A stretch of 64,000 nt of DNA from Streptomyces sp. NBC_00448 (lineage in GTDB: Bacteria; Actinomycetota; Actinomycetes; Streptomycetales; Streptomycetaceae), in the NCBI RefSeq assembly GCF_036014115.1, contig NZ_CP107913.1:9008501-9072500 (forward strand), read 5' to 3'. A program made the position numbers and the translations under genes. How positions within the stretch are numbered: position 1 is the first letter of the stretch; each line of letters opens with the position of its first letter. The notes below the pieces were generated by a model. The model saw nothing but the letters and a program-made list of their open reading frames with translations, searched no databases and was not told where the DNA came from. Below, in pieces: positions 17,330-26,553 of the stretch.

Positions 17330-18460
17330 TCACCCGCGGCTCAGGGCTTTCGCTTCGGCGCGGATACGCTCCTCGTCGACCTCCACGCCGAGCCCGGGCG
17401 CGGTGGGCACGGTCGCCGTGGCCGCGGTGATGGACAGCCCTTCGACGTAGAGGTCGGCGAGCAGTTCCGGGCCGTTCAGCTCGGCCGGCAGGGCCAGCTC
17501 CAGCTGGCTGAACAGATGCAGCGCCGCGGCGAACCCGATGCCGCAGTCGGTCAGACCGCTGCCGAGCACTTCGAGCCCGTCGGCCGCGGCGAGTTGCGCG
17601 GTCTTGAGGGCGTTGCGGATGCCGCCGGACTTGCAGATCTTGACCACCACCAGATCGGCGGCATCCAGGCGCAGGCACCTGGCCAGGTCCCGTGCGGTGA
17701 AACACCCCTCGTCGATGGCGACCGGCAGAGCGGTCATCTGCCGCAGCCGCCGCATGCCGAGCGTGTCCGTGCTCGGCACGGGCTGCTCCACGCAGTGCAG
17801 GGTCGAGACGTCCCGGAGCCGGTCCAGGAGACGCAGCACCGCGGTGGGACGGTAGGACTGGTTGGCATCCAGCCAGATCGGCTTGTCGCCGGCCACGCCC
17901 GCCACGGCCGTGACCGCCGCGGCATCGGCGACGGGGTCGCCGGCGATCTTCACCTTGTACGCGCCGTAGCCGCGGGATTCCTGCGCGTGGGAGCGGACGG
18001 CGGCGGGTTCACCGACTCCGATGGCCGAGCAGAGCGGTATCTCGTCACGCACCTTGCCCCCCAGCAGGGCGTGGACCGGTTGGCCGGCCAGTTTGCCCGC
18101 GGCGTCGTGCAGGGCGATGTCCACCGCGGCCCGCGCGAAGGGGAAGCCGTTGGACACCGACGGGCTGAGCCGGCGCGCGGCCCGGGCGTGGAACAACTCC
18201 ACGTCGAAGGGCGTGAGTTCCAGCAGGATGGGGGTCAGCTCGCGCTCGATCACCGAGCGGATCGTCTCCGCCGTCTCGTAGCTCCAGCTCGGCAGGGCTC
18301 GCTGCTCGCCCCAGCCGCTGACGCCGTCCTCGGTCGTCAGTTTCACGAAGACGACCGAACCCGCCTGGTCGGGGCCGCCGACGGCTCCGCTGCCGAGCAC
18401 GAAGGGGCGGGCGAAGGGGACGGCGACGGTGAAGACGTCAACCGCCGTGATTCGGGACAT
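17330..18460 (-). CDS. Enolase-superfamily enzyme (muconate lactonizing/mandelate racemase type)
   Basis: The 376-residue protein has the capping domain (residues 1-130) and a barrel with the expected catalytic set: Lys in YKVKIAG, metal ligands Asp (WLDANQ), Glu (CVEQP) and Asp (AIDEG), and Lys in VVVKICKSGG. The KxK on strand 2 and the lysine on strand 6 place it in the MLE subgroup, which covers cycloisomerases, epimerases and some acid sugar enzymes. The precise substrate cannot be read. It lies between a hydroxyacid dehydrogenase and a sugar isomerase-like gene under a divergent LysR regulator, which suggests catabolism of a sugar acid or related carboxylate. Confidence 0.88.
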   Translation of the reverse strand: MSRITAVDVFTVAVPFARPFVLGSGAVGGPDQAGSVVFVKLTTEDGVSGWGEQRALPSWSYETAETIRSVIERELTPILLELTPFDVELFHARAARRLSPSVSNGFPFARAAVDIALHDAAGKLAGQPVHALLGGKVRDEIPLCSAIGVGEPAAVRSHAQESRGYGAYKVKIAGDPVADAAAVTAVAGVAGDKPIWLDANQSYRPTAVLRLLDRLRDVSTLHCVEQPVPSTDTLGMRRLRQMTALPVAIDEGCFTARDLARCLRLDAADLVVVKICKSGGIRNALKTAQLAAADGLEVLGSGLTDCGIGFAAALHLFSQLELALPAELNGPELLADLYVEGLSITAATATVPTAPGLGVEVDEERIRAEAKALSRG

Positions 18461-18540
18461 GGAAGTCGAACCTTTCGCATCGGGTGCCGGGCGCGCGGAT
18501 GTGAGGACGCGGTACGGTCCGGCGGCCGGCCGGGGACGGC

Positions 18541-19527
18541 TCAGGCGGCGGTGGACCACGCCGCCGGGTCGACCCAGGAGGGACCGCGGGCGCCGCTTTC
18601 CCACCACGCGGCGACATCGGCCATGACGTAGCCGGTCAGTGCGAGGTGGCCCTCCACCGTGTCGCCCGCGACGTGCGGGGTGAGCAGAAGGTTCGGGCAG
18701 CTCAGCGTGTCCGCGTCGAGCACCGGGGGCTCCGAGTCGTAGACATCGAGGGCGGCGAGGAGCCGGCCCGCGCGGGCCTGCTCGATCAGCGCGGACTGGT
18801 CGACGGCCGGGCCCCGGGAGGAGTTGACGACGATCGCGCCGTCGGGCATGGCGTCGATGAGCGTGCGGCTCACCATTCCCTCGGTCGCGGGCAGGTTCGG
18901 CACGTGGACGGAGACGACGGGACAACTCAGCGCCTCTTCGAGGGAGGTCGTGCGCACGCCGAGCCGCCGGGCCCGCTCCTCGTCGAGATAGGGGTCGTAC
19001 ACCGCGATGTCGCAGTGGAAGGGCGCCAGCAGGGTGATCAGGGCCCGGGCCGTCGAACTGGCGCCCAGGATGCCCACCCGGCGGTGGGCGAGTTCGTGGC
19101 CCCGCAGCCGCGGCTGTGTCCAGCCGCCGGCCCGCACCGCGGCGTCCAGCTGCGGAAGCCGCCGGGCGAGGGTGAGCATGGCCCCGAGGCAGTATTCGCC
19201 CACCGACCACGCGATCCGGCTCGCCGCCGAGAAGACGGCGACGCCTTGGTCGAGGACCTCCCGGTCGAGGAGCCTCTTCACGGTGCCGGCCGCGTGGGCC
19301 ACCGCGCGCGGGCCGTCCGCGCCGGCCCAGATCGACCGGTCCAGGTGGGGCGTACCCCAACCCGTCAGCAGCACGTCGCTGCCGACGGCGAGCCGGGCGA
19401 CCTCCGCACCGCTCATCCGCGCACCGCCCCAGACCACTTCGTAGCTTCCCTCGATCTCGCGGCGGAGCTCCCGCCCGCACACGTCGTCAACGCGCTGCGG
19501 TGTCATGGCTACGGCCAGTTTCAGCAA
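18541..19527 (-). CDS. D-2-hydroxyacid dehydrogenase
   Basis: The 328-residue NAD(P)-dependent enzyme has the Rossmann loop GILGASSTARALI around residue 150. The catalytic Arg is in VVNSSRGPAVDQ, Glu in VYDSEPPV and His in LLTPHVAGDTV. The glycine motif GxGxxG is altered (GASSTA), so cofactor preference is uncertain. It is the first gene of a leftward set with the enolase and TIM-barrel genes. The LysR regulator starts about 105 bases away on the other strand. Confidence 0.88.
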   Translation of the reverse strand: MLKLAVAMTPQRVDDVCGRELRREIEGSYEVVWGGARMSGAEVARLAVGSDVLLTGWGTPHLDRSIWAGADGPRAVAHAAGTVKRLLDREVLDQGVAVFSAASRIAWSVGEYCLGAMLTLARRLPQLDAAVRAGGWTQPRLRGHELAHRRVGILGASSTARALITLLAPFHCDIAVYDPYLDEERARRLGVRTTSLEEALSCPVVSVHVPNLPATEGMVSRTLIDAMPDGAIVVNSSRGPAVDQSALIEQARAGRLLAALDVYDSEPPVLDADTLSCPNLLLTPHVAGDTVEGHLALTGYVMADVAAWWESGARGPSWVDPAAWSTAA

Positions 19528-19620
19528 CCTGAACTCCTGGATGTGGGATGCCTCGTGCTACCGGGCACGAGACTAGGAAGGACCGCTCATGCGCGTCCAA
19601 GCCCAAATTCGCATCGACCG

Positions 19621-19635
19621 ATACCGTGACGGTAT
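19621..19635. promoter_or_regulatory. LysR-type binding box (T-N11-A)
   Basis: ATACCGTGACGGTAT is a perfect dyad with the T-N11-A spacing of LysR-family operators. It overlaps the likely LysR start codon and lies upstream of the divergent dehydrogenase gene, so it could mediate both autoregulation and activation. Confidence 0.6.
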
Positions 19636-20563
19636 GAACTACTCACTTCAGCAGCTCCGCGGCTTCGTCGCGGTGGCGGAGGAGCAGCACTTCGGCCGCG
19701 CCGCGGTTCGCCTCAACATGACCCAGCCGCCGCTGACCCGGCAGATACAGGCCCTCGAACGCATCCTGGGAGTCACCCTGTTCGAGCGCGGCGGCCGGGG
19801 CACGCGGCTGACGGCCGCCGGGGCGGTCTTCCTCGACCACTGCCGCCGGGTGCTCGCCCTGCTGGAGGCGGCGCCGGCCGCGACGCGGCGCGCCGCCGAC
19901 GGGCGCAGCGGTACCCTCCGCCTGGCCTTCACCTCGATCGGCGCCTATGCCGTACTGGCCGACATGCTGAAGCTCGCGGACGCCCATCTTCCCGACGCGG
20001 CGGTCGAACTCACCGAACTCGCCAGCCCCGACCAGTTCACCGCCCTGTCGGAACTGCGCGTCGACATGGGACTGGTGCGCCCACCGATCCCGGAGCAGTA
20101 CGAGTCGGTCCTGGTGCACACGGAGGACCTGGTGCTCGCGGTCCCCGCCGGGCACCCGCTCGCCGCGGCGGGACCGGTCCTCCTGGCCGACGTCACGCAC
20201 GAGTACATCGGCTACAGCCCCGAGGGCTCCCGCTACCTCCACGATGTCTGTGCCGCGCTGATCGGAGTCGACCGTTATGCCGTCAGCCAGTTGACCTCGC
20301 AGGTGCCGACCATGCTGGCACTCGTGAGGGCGGGCCTCGGCTGCGCCCTGGTGCCGCGCTCGATCATGGCGATGGGGGTACACGGCGTCCGCTACCGCGA
20401 CCTCGCCCCGGCCGACGCCCACTCCGTCACCTTGCACGCCTGCTGGAGCCCGGACAGTCCCAATCCCGTGCTGCGCCGCCTGGCCGACGTCCTGCGCACC
20501 TCCGGCTCCGGTCTGCCGGCCCTGCCCGACGCGCGCGGCAGCGAGCGGACCGCGAGCGCGTAG
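19634..20563 (+). CDS. LysR-family transcriptional regulator
   Basis: The 309-residue protein begins MNYSLQQLRGFVAVAEEQHF and has the winged helix-turn-helix with AAVRLNMTQPPLTRQIQALE at about residues 22-41. The periplasmic-binding-like effector domain follows (LRLAFTSIGAYAVL onward). An alternative ATG at 19589, with AGGAAGG before it, would add 15 residues but would bury the T-N11-A box in the coding sequence. Family members usually start where 19634 starts, so both remain possible. It probably controls the divergent 19527-16320 gene set in response to a pathway intermediate. Confidence 0.9.
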   Translation: MNYSLQQLRGFVAVAEEQHFGRAAVRLNMTQPPLTRQIQALERILGVTLFERGGRGTRLTAAGAVFLDHCRRVLALLEAAPAATRRAADGRSGTLRLAFTSIGAYAVLADMLKLADAHLPDAAVELTELASPDQFTALSELRVDMGLVRPPIPEQYESVLVHTEDLVLAVPAGHPLAAAGPVLLADVTHEYIGYSPEGSRYLHDVCAALIGVDRYAVSQLTSQVPTMLALVRAGLGCALVPRSIMAMGVHGVRYRDLAPADAHSVTLHACWSPDSPNPVLRRLADVLRTSGSGLPALPDARGSERTASA

Positions 20564-20657
20564 CTGCCAGGACCGGGCGGTCGCACCCGGGCGATGTCGC
20601 CCCGGGCGGCGGCGAGCAGTTCCCCGGCGTCGGCGAAGCGGGCCCGCGCCTGCCCGG

Positions 20658-21803
20658 CTACAGCGCCCGGTGCGGGGAGCGGCGCACGGCGAGGACCGCG
20701 AGGTCGTCCTGCTGTACCCCCGCGGCGAAGGAACGCGCGTCGTCGACGAGCGAACTGGTGAGCCGATCGGCGGTGATGTCGGTACGACCGCTGAGGCGCG
20801 CCTCCAGCGGGTAGAAGGCGCCGTCGGGCGAACGGGCCTCGGTCAGACCGTCGGTGCACAGCAGCAGCGTCGCCCCGGCGGGGAAGGCGAACCAGGACAC
20901 GGTGCGCGGCTCGTCGACCAGCTTCGCCAGACCGAGCGGCACATGCTCCGTTCCCACGCCGATGGCGGTGACGTCGCCGGCGTGCAGCAGATACGGCGGG
21001 ATGTGGCCGCACGAGACGACCTGGGTGTCGACGGCCCCGTCCACCCCCAGGACGAGCGCGGTGACGAACCGTTCCGGCTCGCCGCGCCCGAGCGCGTCGT
21101 CGTTGTGGCGGACCACCGCCCCCTCGAGGGCGTCGACGAGCGAGGTCACCGTCGGCTCGCGGTGCGCGGCCTCGCGGAAGGCGCCCACCACGTCGATGGC
21201 CATGCCGATGGCGGGCAGCCCCTTCCCCTGGACGTCCCCGATCAGCACCCGGGTGCCCCAAGGGGTGGCCGCCACGTCGTAGATGTCGCCCCCGACGAGC
21301 TTGTCCTGCTGCAGCGGCTCGTACACGCCGTCCACGAGGACGTCGTCGGTGAGCATGGGCAGCGGCCGCAGGATCTGCCGCTGCATCGCGGCCGCGGTCG
21401 ACCGCAGCCGTACCAGTTCCGCCTCGCGGCTGATCCGCGCGCGGGAGGCGTAGACGGCCAACGCGCCGAACGCGACGGCGAACAGCGAGAGGACCACCCG
21501 GTCGACGATCCGCCCCGTGGGCTGCAGCGCCACCGGGATGATGACGATGGCGCAGACCCAGGTGGAGACCATCGCGGTCTGGCGCGGGCTGCACCGCGCG
21601 GCGGCGAACGCCGGCAGGAACACCAGCAGGCCGAGAACGAGCACCGCGGTACCGGTCAGCAGGACGAGGGCGAGCGCCACCGCCGTCGACACCACGGTCG
21701 TCAGTACGACATTGCGGGTGGGCGGGGTGCCGATGGGGGCGTCCTCGTCGCTGTCCGTCAGCCCTCGTGCCGAGGGCAGCGCTGCTCGGAGCAGACGGGG
21801 CAT
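20658..21803 (-). CDS. Membrane PP2C/SpoIIE-type serine phosphatase
   Basis: The 381-residue protein has three or four hydrophobic segments at about residues 29-110 and a C-terminal SpoIIE-type PP2C domain. Metal-binding motifs are visible: VGGDIYDVAATPWG, LIGDVQGKGLPA, LLLCTDGLTEAR and QQDDLAVLAVR. Such enzymes dephosphorylate anti-anti-sigma factors or sense membrane signals in Streptomyces. ATG 21803 follows GGAGGAA; upstream in-frame ATGs lack that site. It lies downstream of the class II lanthipeptide precursors on the same strand, but a functional link is not shown. Confidence 0.9.
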   Translation of the reverse strand: MPRLLRAALPSARGLTDSDEDAPIGTPPTRNVVLTTVVSTAVALALVLLTGTAVLVLGLLVFLPAFAAARCSPRQTAMVSTWVCAIVIIPVALQPTGRIVDRVVLSLFAVAFGALAVYASRARISREAELVRLRSTAAAMQRQILRPLPMLTDDVLVDGVYEPLQQDKLVGGDIYDVAATPWGTRVLIGDVQGKGLPAIGMAIDVVGAFREAAHREPTVTSLVDALEGAVVRHNDDALGRGEPERFVTALVLGVDGAVDTQVVSCGHIPPYLLHAGDVTAIGVGTEHVPLGLAKLVDEPRTVSWFAFPAGATLLLCTDGLTEARSPDGAFYPLEARLSGRTDITADRLTSSLVDDARSFAAGVQQDDLAVLAVRRSPHRAL

Positions 21804-22140
21804 GCGCGGTTCCTCCAGCGGCGATCGCGGCGAGCCGGCGGCGAGTACCGCACCCGGCAGCAGACAGACCGCCCCGATCATTCCCTCCCGCCGACCGCCC
21901 GTCGGAAGGCTGGCCGCGACCGCGCCGAAATGGGCCCGTACGGGTGGCGACACCGCTGTCCGGGTGGCGGTACGCGCGCGGGCCGGCGCCGTACCGCCAG
22001 GTCACCGGCCGCGTCGTGCGCGCGCCCGCAGGCGTCCCGGACCCGCCGCCTGCCGGGGGCGCGTCCGTGACACCTGCGGGACGGGGCCTACGCCGCGGGA
22101 GCCGCACCCCGGGGGATGCGGCCCACGCGAGCAGCGGTGG
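21804..22140. other. Intergenic gap after precursor genes
   Basis: These 337 bases between the phosphatase start and the last class II precursor show no convincing gene. The right end (about 22088-22130) repeats sequence found after the neighbouring precursor copy, part of the tandem duplication described below. Confidence 0.5.
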
Positions 22141-22323
22141 TCAGGCCGTGCAGCCGGCGCACAGCGTCGTGTCGCAGCAGCTGAACGACCATTCCCAGCT
22201 CTGGGCGATCATGCCGCCGTGTGCGACGTCGGCGATGTCGATGGAGCTGACGGGGCTGGAGTCGGGCGTCCCGGTGGGGGTGTATTCCTTCCAGGAGCGC
22301 ACGATGTCGTTGTCCATGTCCAT
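22141..22323 (-). CDS. lanA: Class II lanthipeptide precursor, copy 1
   Basis: The 60-residue peptide starts MDMDNDIVRSWKEYTPTG and has an Asp-rich leader of 37 residues ending ADVAHGG, a double-glycine cleavage site. The predicted 23-residue core contains Ser42, Ser46, Ser48, Thr52, Thr53 and Thr59 and cysteines 49, 50, 55 and 58 (core centre WSFSCCDTTLCAGC). AAAGGG precedes ATG 22323. The leader type matches the C39 peptidase in the divergent LanT and the upstream LanM, which should dehydrate and cyclise it. A second copy lies 76 bases upstream. No known lantibiotic ring pattern was recognised. Confidence 0.85.
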   Translation of the reverse strand: MDMDNDIVRSWKEYTPTGTPDSSPVSSIDIADVAHGGMIAQSWEWSFSCCDTTLCAGCTA

Positions 22324-22399
22324 GTGTCGACCCTTTCTGAGGCGGGCCACGCCGCGGGAGTCGCACCGTCGCGATGCGGCCCCCGGCCGGCAGTGGTGA

Positions 22400-22585
22400 T
22401 CAGTGGATGGAGCAGTCGGAGCAGAGCGTCGTGTCGCAGCAGCTGAACGACCACTGCCAGCTCTGGGCGATCATGCCGCCGTGTGCGACGTCGGCGATGT
22501 CGATGGAGCTGACGGGGCTGGAGTCGGGCGTCCCGGTGGGGGTGTATTCCTTCCAGGAGCGCACGACGTCGTTGTCCAAGTCCAT
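22400..22585 (-). CDS. lanA: Class II lanthipeptide precursor, copy 2
   Basis: The 61-residue peptide is nearly identical to copy 1. Leader changes are M3 to L and I7 to V; the core differs at Glu44 to Gln and at the C-terminus (CSDCSIH instead of CAGCTA). The AHGG cleavage site at residues 34-37 and all four cysteines are kept. It lies 122 bases downstream of the LanM gene on the same strand with the same GAAAGGGTCGACAC leader before ATG 22585. Together the two copies could give a pair of related peptides, possibly a two-component product; this is inference. Confidence 0.85.
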   Translation of the reverse strand: MDLDNDVVRSWKEYTPTGTPDSSPVSSIDIADVAHGGMIAQSWQWSFSCCDTTLCSDCSIH

Positions 22586-22707
22586 GTGTCGACCCTTTCG
22601 TTCGTTTCTCTGGTGGTGCCGGATGTGGTGCCGCAACATCGCCGGGAACTCCCGGCGGATGCGCGCTTGCCGACCCGCGGGCCCAGGACGGGGACCGTCC
22701 GCGGATC

Positions 22708-25700
22708 TCAAACCGGTGGAGGCGGCGCCAACAGCAGTACGGGGGCCACCTGTTCGGGCGCGGCGATCCGCAGCAGCCCGTGGCCGATCCCGGCCAGACC
22801 GGTCATCAGCCCCGGCGTCGCGATGCCGCCCGGCGTTCCGCAGACCGGCCCGTCCCGCTCGATCTGCGCCACCGCGGCCGACGCCTCCCGGGACCAGGCG
22901 AGCTGAACCGCCGTGTGGTGTGCGCCATCCGCGCCATCCGCGCCATCCGCGCCGCCCGCGCCATCCGCGCTGACCGACGTCCCCAACGTCCTTGCGGCGG
23001 AGAGCAGTTCGAGGTTCCCCAACGCGCCATGGCACAGGCTGTGGTTGCGGTGCCGGCCGAACCGGGCGGTGCTGTCCAGCGCGCGCCGCAGGTCCGCGAG
23101 GTTCGCCACGAAGGCGGGTGCCTCGGGGGCCCGTGCGTACGCGTGCAGGACCGCGGCCCTGGCCAGGCCGACACCGGGCGCCCCGTGGCACCAGGAGTGC
23201 TGGCTGCTCGGCTCCGCCTTGCGGTGATCCGGCCAGTTGCCCGACCGCGCGTCGTACGCGCCGCGTTCGTAGCCGAACGCGCGCAGGCCCGTGGCGCGCG
23301 CACCCCCGTCACCGGTCCGCGCGGCGTACGACAGCAAGGCCCAGCCGGCGCCCGCGGCACCGTGCGAGAAACCGAGCAGCGGGCGGTGCGCCGTCCCCGG
23401 CCACCCGACACCGTCGCCGGCCGGCACCGCGCCCGCGACGAGCGCCTCGGCGCAGCGTTCGGCCAGCCGGTGCGCGGCCGGCCGGTACGCCGCCCATCCG
23501 TGATCGGACGACAGGGCCTCGGCGACCGCGAGGCAGCCCGCGGTGCCACTGATGACGTCGTGGGCGACGTCCTGCGACACGCGCTCCCGGGCGAGTTCGA
23601 GCAGCGGCGCGACAAGAGCGCGCGCGGACGCGTCGCCGAGCAGCGCGGAACAGCAGGCGAGCGCGTACGCCACCCCGCTCATCCCGGTGAACGCCCCCAC
23701 GATCGCCTCGGCTTCGTGCGCACCGCCGGCGTCGAGCACCTCCCGCGCGTAACCCGCGACCGGGCCGAGGGCTCCCCGGGCGAGGTCGGCGTGGCGGGGC
23801 TCGCCCGTGACATGGGCGAGCTGCGCCAGGAACAGGGCGATGCCCGCGTAGCCGTTGTACAGATCGACGCCCAGCGGCCGCACCGACCAGCGCGACTCCT
23901 GCCAGAGGTCGAGCCCGAGCCAGCCGAGCCGCCCCCCGCTCGCGTACGCCGACGCTTCGAGGCGGTCCGCGACGGCCCGCGCGGCGGACAACGCCCGCTC
24001 GGGCAGGTCCGGTGGCAGGAGGCCCTGCTCGGGCAGGGCCCGGCCGGACCCGGCGGTGTCGCCCGACGGTCCGGGCTCGGCGCCGCTCGTACGCGTGGCC
24101 AGGTGCGCCGCCACGATCCACCGCTGGTCGTCCAGGTCGCGCCCGCCCATCCCGGCCAGGGTGCGCCCGACCAGGGCCGCGCCGGATTCCGGCAGCAGGT
24201 CCGCGAGGACCGCGCCGCCGGCCGTGCGCACGTCACGGGAATCGCCGCGGGCGGTGAACAGCGGGACGTCGCCCGCCCACAGATCGGCCACCTCGTGCCG
24301 GACCAGCCGGGCGCGGGCCGGATCGGTCGCCGCCCTGGCCCACAGCACGCCGAACACCTGGTCCCGGTCGAGCGCGTCGCGCAGCACGTCCGGGTGCGTG
24401 GTCTCGGCGAGCAGCGTGGCGTACTCGTGGGTGGGCCGCGGGATGACACGCGCGAGGTCGCCCGCGAAGGGGGCCAACGGCCCGCCCGGCGCCTGCAGTT
24501 CGCCGGGCGAGGCGGGCGCCTCGCGCGACGTGCGTGCCTCGCTCGTCGGCAACGGCTGTCCTGGGTACAGCAGTTCGCCGCGTCCGGCGGCGATCGCCGC
24601 GTATCCCTCGCGGTAGCCGTCCAGCAGTGGGCCCGCGTACCGCACCGCGTCCAGGTCTGCGCCGTCCAGCCGGGGCCGGTTGTGGACGCTGCCGAGGACG
24701 GGCTGGACCCGGTCCAGGCGCATCGCGTCGGTGCCCGCCCCGGTCCAGTCCACCACCCGGTACGGCAGCGCCGCGTCCTCGTCGCCCCCCATGCCGCCCG
24801 CGTCGAACGCCTGCCCGTCGGCGCCGACCACGACGGAGGGCAGCAGGCCGACCCGGCCCACCGACTCGCGGTACGCCGTCACCGCCGGGTCGCCGTCCAG
24901 GGTCGCGCTGCCGTAGGAGCGGGGCAGGTCGGCGCAGAACAGCGATTCGAGGTCGATCGGGACGGGCTGGTCGCCGACGGCGATCAGGTTCTCGAAGTGG
25001 AAGTCGACGCCGCCCAGGCTGTGCAGGAGCGCGAGCAGCGCGCCCTGGCGGTGGAAGTAGCGCGTCGCGGCGGCGCCGTCCGCGCAGGGCGCCGGCGCGA
25101 CGAACTCGACCCAGCCGTGCTCCCCGCGGTCGACGACGGTCAGGGTCCGCAGCCGGGACGGGCCCGGCAGCCGCCCGTTGTACCAGTCGATCACGTCGTT
25201 GAAGTGGCGGTGCATGCTCAGCGGCCGGGGCTTGTAGACTGCCCGGGCGCCCGAGGCGAAGGTGGCGACGCCCACCGAACGGCCGCCACCGTGCGTGTCG
25301 CCCTTGGCCAGTTCGACGCGGGCGAGGGGGCCCGGGTCGGCGCCGCCGAACAGCCGGCGCACCAGCTCGGGCCGGTCCTGGACGAGCCGCTGGAGGAACT
25401 CGGCGTGGACCGCGGCCACTTGGCCGGCCGCGGCGATCAGCAGACGGGCCAGCACGGCGTACTCGTCGAGCAGTTCGGCGAGCGGCGCGGGGCGGCGGAA
25501 GTGCCGGACGAACGACCAGAAGCGCTCCTCGGGCGCGTCGCCGTCGAGCCGGCCGGTGACGCGCAGGACGTTCAGTTCGAGCACGAGCACCCGGCTGGCG
25601 AGGCGTACGAGACGGCGGGTGACCTCGCCGCGCGCCGCGTCCCTGACCGCCGCGCGGTCCGCGGCGCTTGACGGGCCGACGTTGTCGGTCGCGGCGTCGA

Positions 25701-26229
25701 ACCGGCGCAGCGACTCGTGCACGAACGGCTCGACGACGAAGGCGAAGCCGCGCTGCCAGCTGCCGAGTCGGCCTGCCTCCTGTTGGCCTGCTCCGTGTTG
25801 GCTTCCGCCGGGGGCGGGACGGCCGGCCGGTTCCTCCGCGCCGTGGTCTCCCGTCACCGACGCCGCCACCCGTTCGACGTCCAGGGCCCACGCGGGCTTG
25901 GCCACGCGCTGCGCGAGGCGCTCGGGCGGTTCGGCCAGCAGTGTCCTGAGCTGCCGGGGCGTACCGCCGTACTCGCCCGTCTGGCGGTCGAGCGCGTCCG
26001 CGGCGAGGTCGGCGAAGGCGTCGCGCCAGCGCCGCAGCCGGATGTCGGCCACGGCCGCGGCGTCGTCGCTCTCGGCGTCCCCGTCGTCGGCCTCCGGCCA
26101 CCCGGTGGCGCAGCGCTCGTCGAGGCGGAGCGCCCGGACCCACCAGGCCCCGGTCAGGGCCGGCCGGCCGCGACGCTCCCAGGGCATGGTGAGCGGGCGG
26201 GCAGCGGTCGGCCGGGTCTTCGACGCCAT
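22708..26229 (-). CDS. lanM: Class II lanthipeptide synthetase LanM
   Basis: The 1173-residue bifunctional enzyme dehydrates Ser/Thr and forms thioether rings. The dehydratase part (DUF4135-like, about residues 130-700) has VYKPRPLSMHRHFND and VDFHFENLIA followed by VPIDLESLF, the active-site loops. The LanC-like part holds the zinc ligands in SWCHGAPGVG (about residue 1013) and SLCHGALGNL (about 1065). A (GAD)n stretch near 22920-22975 sits in a loop between these last motifs and the end. ATG 26229 is preceded by GGGAGG. It is divergent from LanT and upstream of the two double-glycine precursors, its probable substrates. Confidence 0.95.
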   Translation of the reverse strand: MASKTRPTAARPLTMPWERRGRPALTGAWWVRALRLDERCATGWPEADDGDAESDDAAAVADIRLRRWRDAFADLAADALDRQTGEYGGTPRQLRTLLAEPPERLAQRVAKPAWALDVERVAASVTGDHGAEEPAGRPAPGGSQHGAGQQEAGRLGSWQRGFAFVVEPFVHESLRRFDAATDNVGPSSAADRAAVRDAARGEVTRRLVRLASRVLVLELNVLRVTGRLDGDAPEERFWSFVRHFRRPAPLAELLDEYAVLARLLIAAAGQVAAVHAEFLQRLVQDRPELVRRLFGGADPGPLARVELAKGDTHGGGRSVGVATFASGARAVYKPRPLSMHRHFNDVIDWYNGRLPGPSRLRTLTVVDRGEHGWVEFVAPAPCADGAAATRYFHRQGALLALLHSLGGVDFHFENLIAVGDQPVPIDLESLFCADLPRSYGSATLDGDPAVTAYRESVGRVGLLPSVVVGADGQAFDAGGMGGDEDAALPYRVVDWTGAGTDAMRLDRVQPVLGSVHNRPRLDGADLDAVRYAGPLLDGYREGYAAIAAGRGELLYPGQPLPTSEARTSREAPASPGELQAPGGPLAPFAGDLARVIPRPTHEYATLLAETTHPDVLRDALDRDQVFGVLWARAATDPARARLVRHEVADLWAGDVPLFTARGDSRDVRTAGGAVLADLLPESGAALVGRTLAGMGGRDLDDQRWIVAAHLATRTSGAEPGPSGDTAGSGRALPEQGLLPPDLPERALSAARAVADRLEASAYASGGRLGWLGLDLWQESRWSVRPLGVDLYNGYAGIALFLAQLAHVTGEPRHADLARGALGPVAGYAREVLDAGGAHEAEAIVGAFTGMSGVAYALACCSALLGDASARALVAPLLELARERVSQDVAHDVISGTAGCLAVAEALSSDHGWAAYRPAAHRLAERCAEALVAGAVPAGDGVGWPGTAHRPLLGFSHGAAGAGWALLSYAARTGDGGARATGLRAFGYERGAYDARSGNWPDHRKAEPSSQHSWCHGAPGVGLARAAVLHAYARAPEAPAFVANLADLRRALDSTARFGRHRNHSLCHGALGNLELLSAARTLGTSVSADGAGGADGADGADGAHHTAVQLAWSREASAAVAQIERDGPVCGTPGGIATPGLMTGLAGIGHGLLRIAAPEQVAPVLLLAPPPPV

Positions 26230-26553
26230 GGGGGCCTCCCTCGTCGCGGTCGGGTAGCTGCCATGAGTCGACCGCTAGGTGCCGTCGCACCGCATGCGCG
26301 TTCACCACCCACATTCGCGCGTGCGCGCCGGGGCGAGGTCCGGCCGCCGCCGGTCGCGGCCGTCAAGGGCGCCGGGTGGGGCGGAACTTGGGTGCTCAGC
26401 ACGCATGTCCGTGCCGCGGGCCGCTGCGATCGTCGATCCCGGTCGCGCCGATCCGGCGCCGATCCGGCGCCCGGCCGGAACCGAGATGCCGCGCCGCGAC
26501 CCACCCGCACGAACGGACGTCACCGGGTGCGTACGACGAGGGAGGAGGGTCTG
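26230..26553. other. Divergent promoter region of the mixed lanthipeptide locus
   Basis: These 324 bases separate LanM from the rightward operon. Promoters for both must lie here, but no clear -35/-10 pair stands out. Sequence is GC-rich without obvious dyads. Confidence 0.4.
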
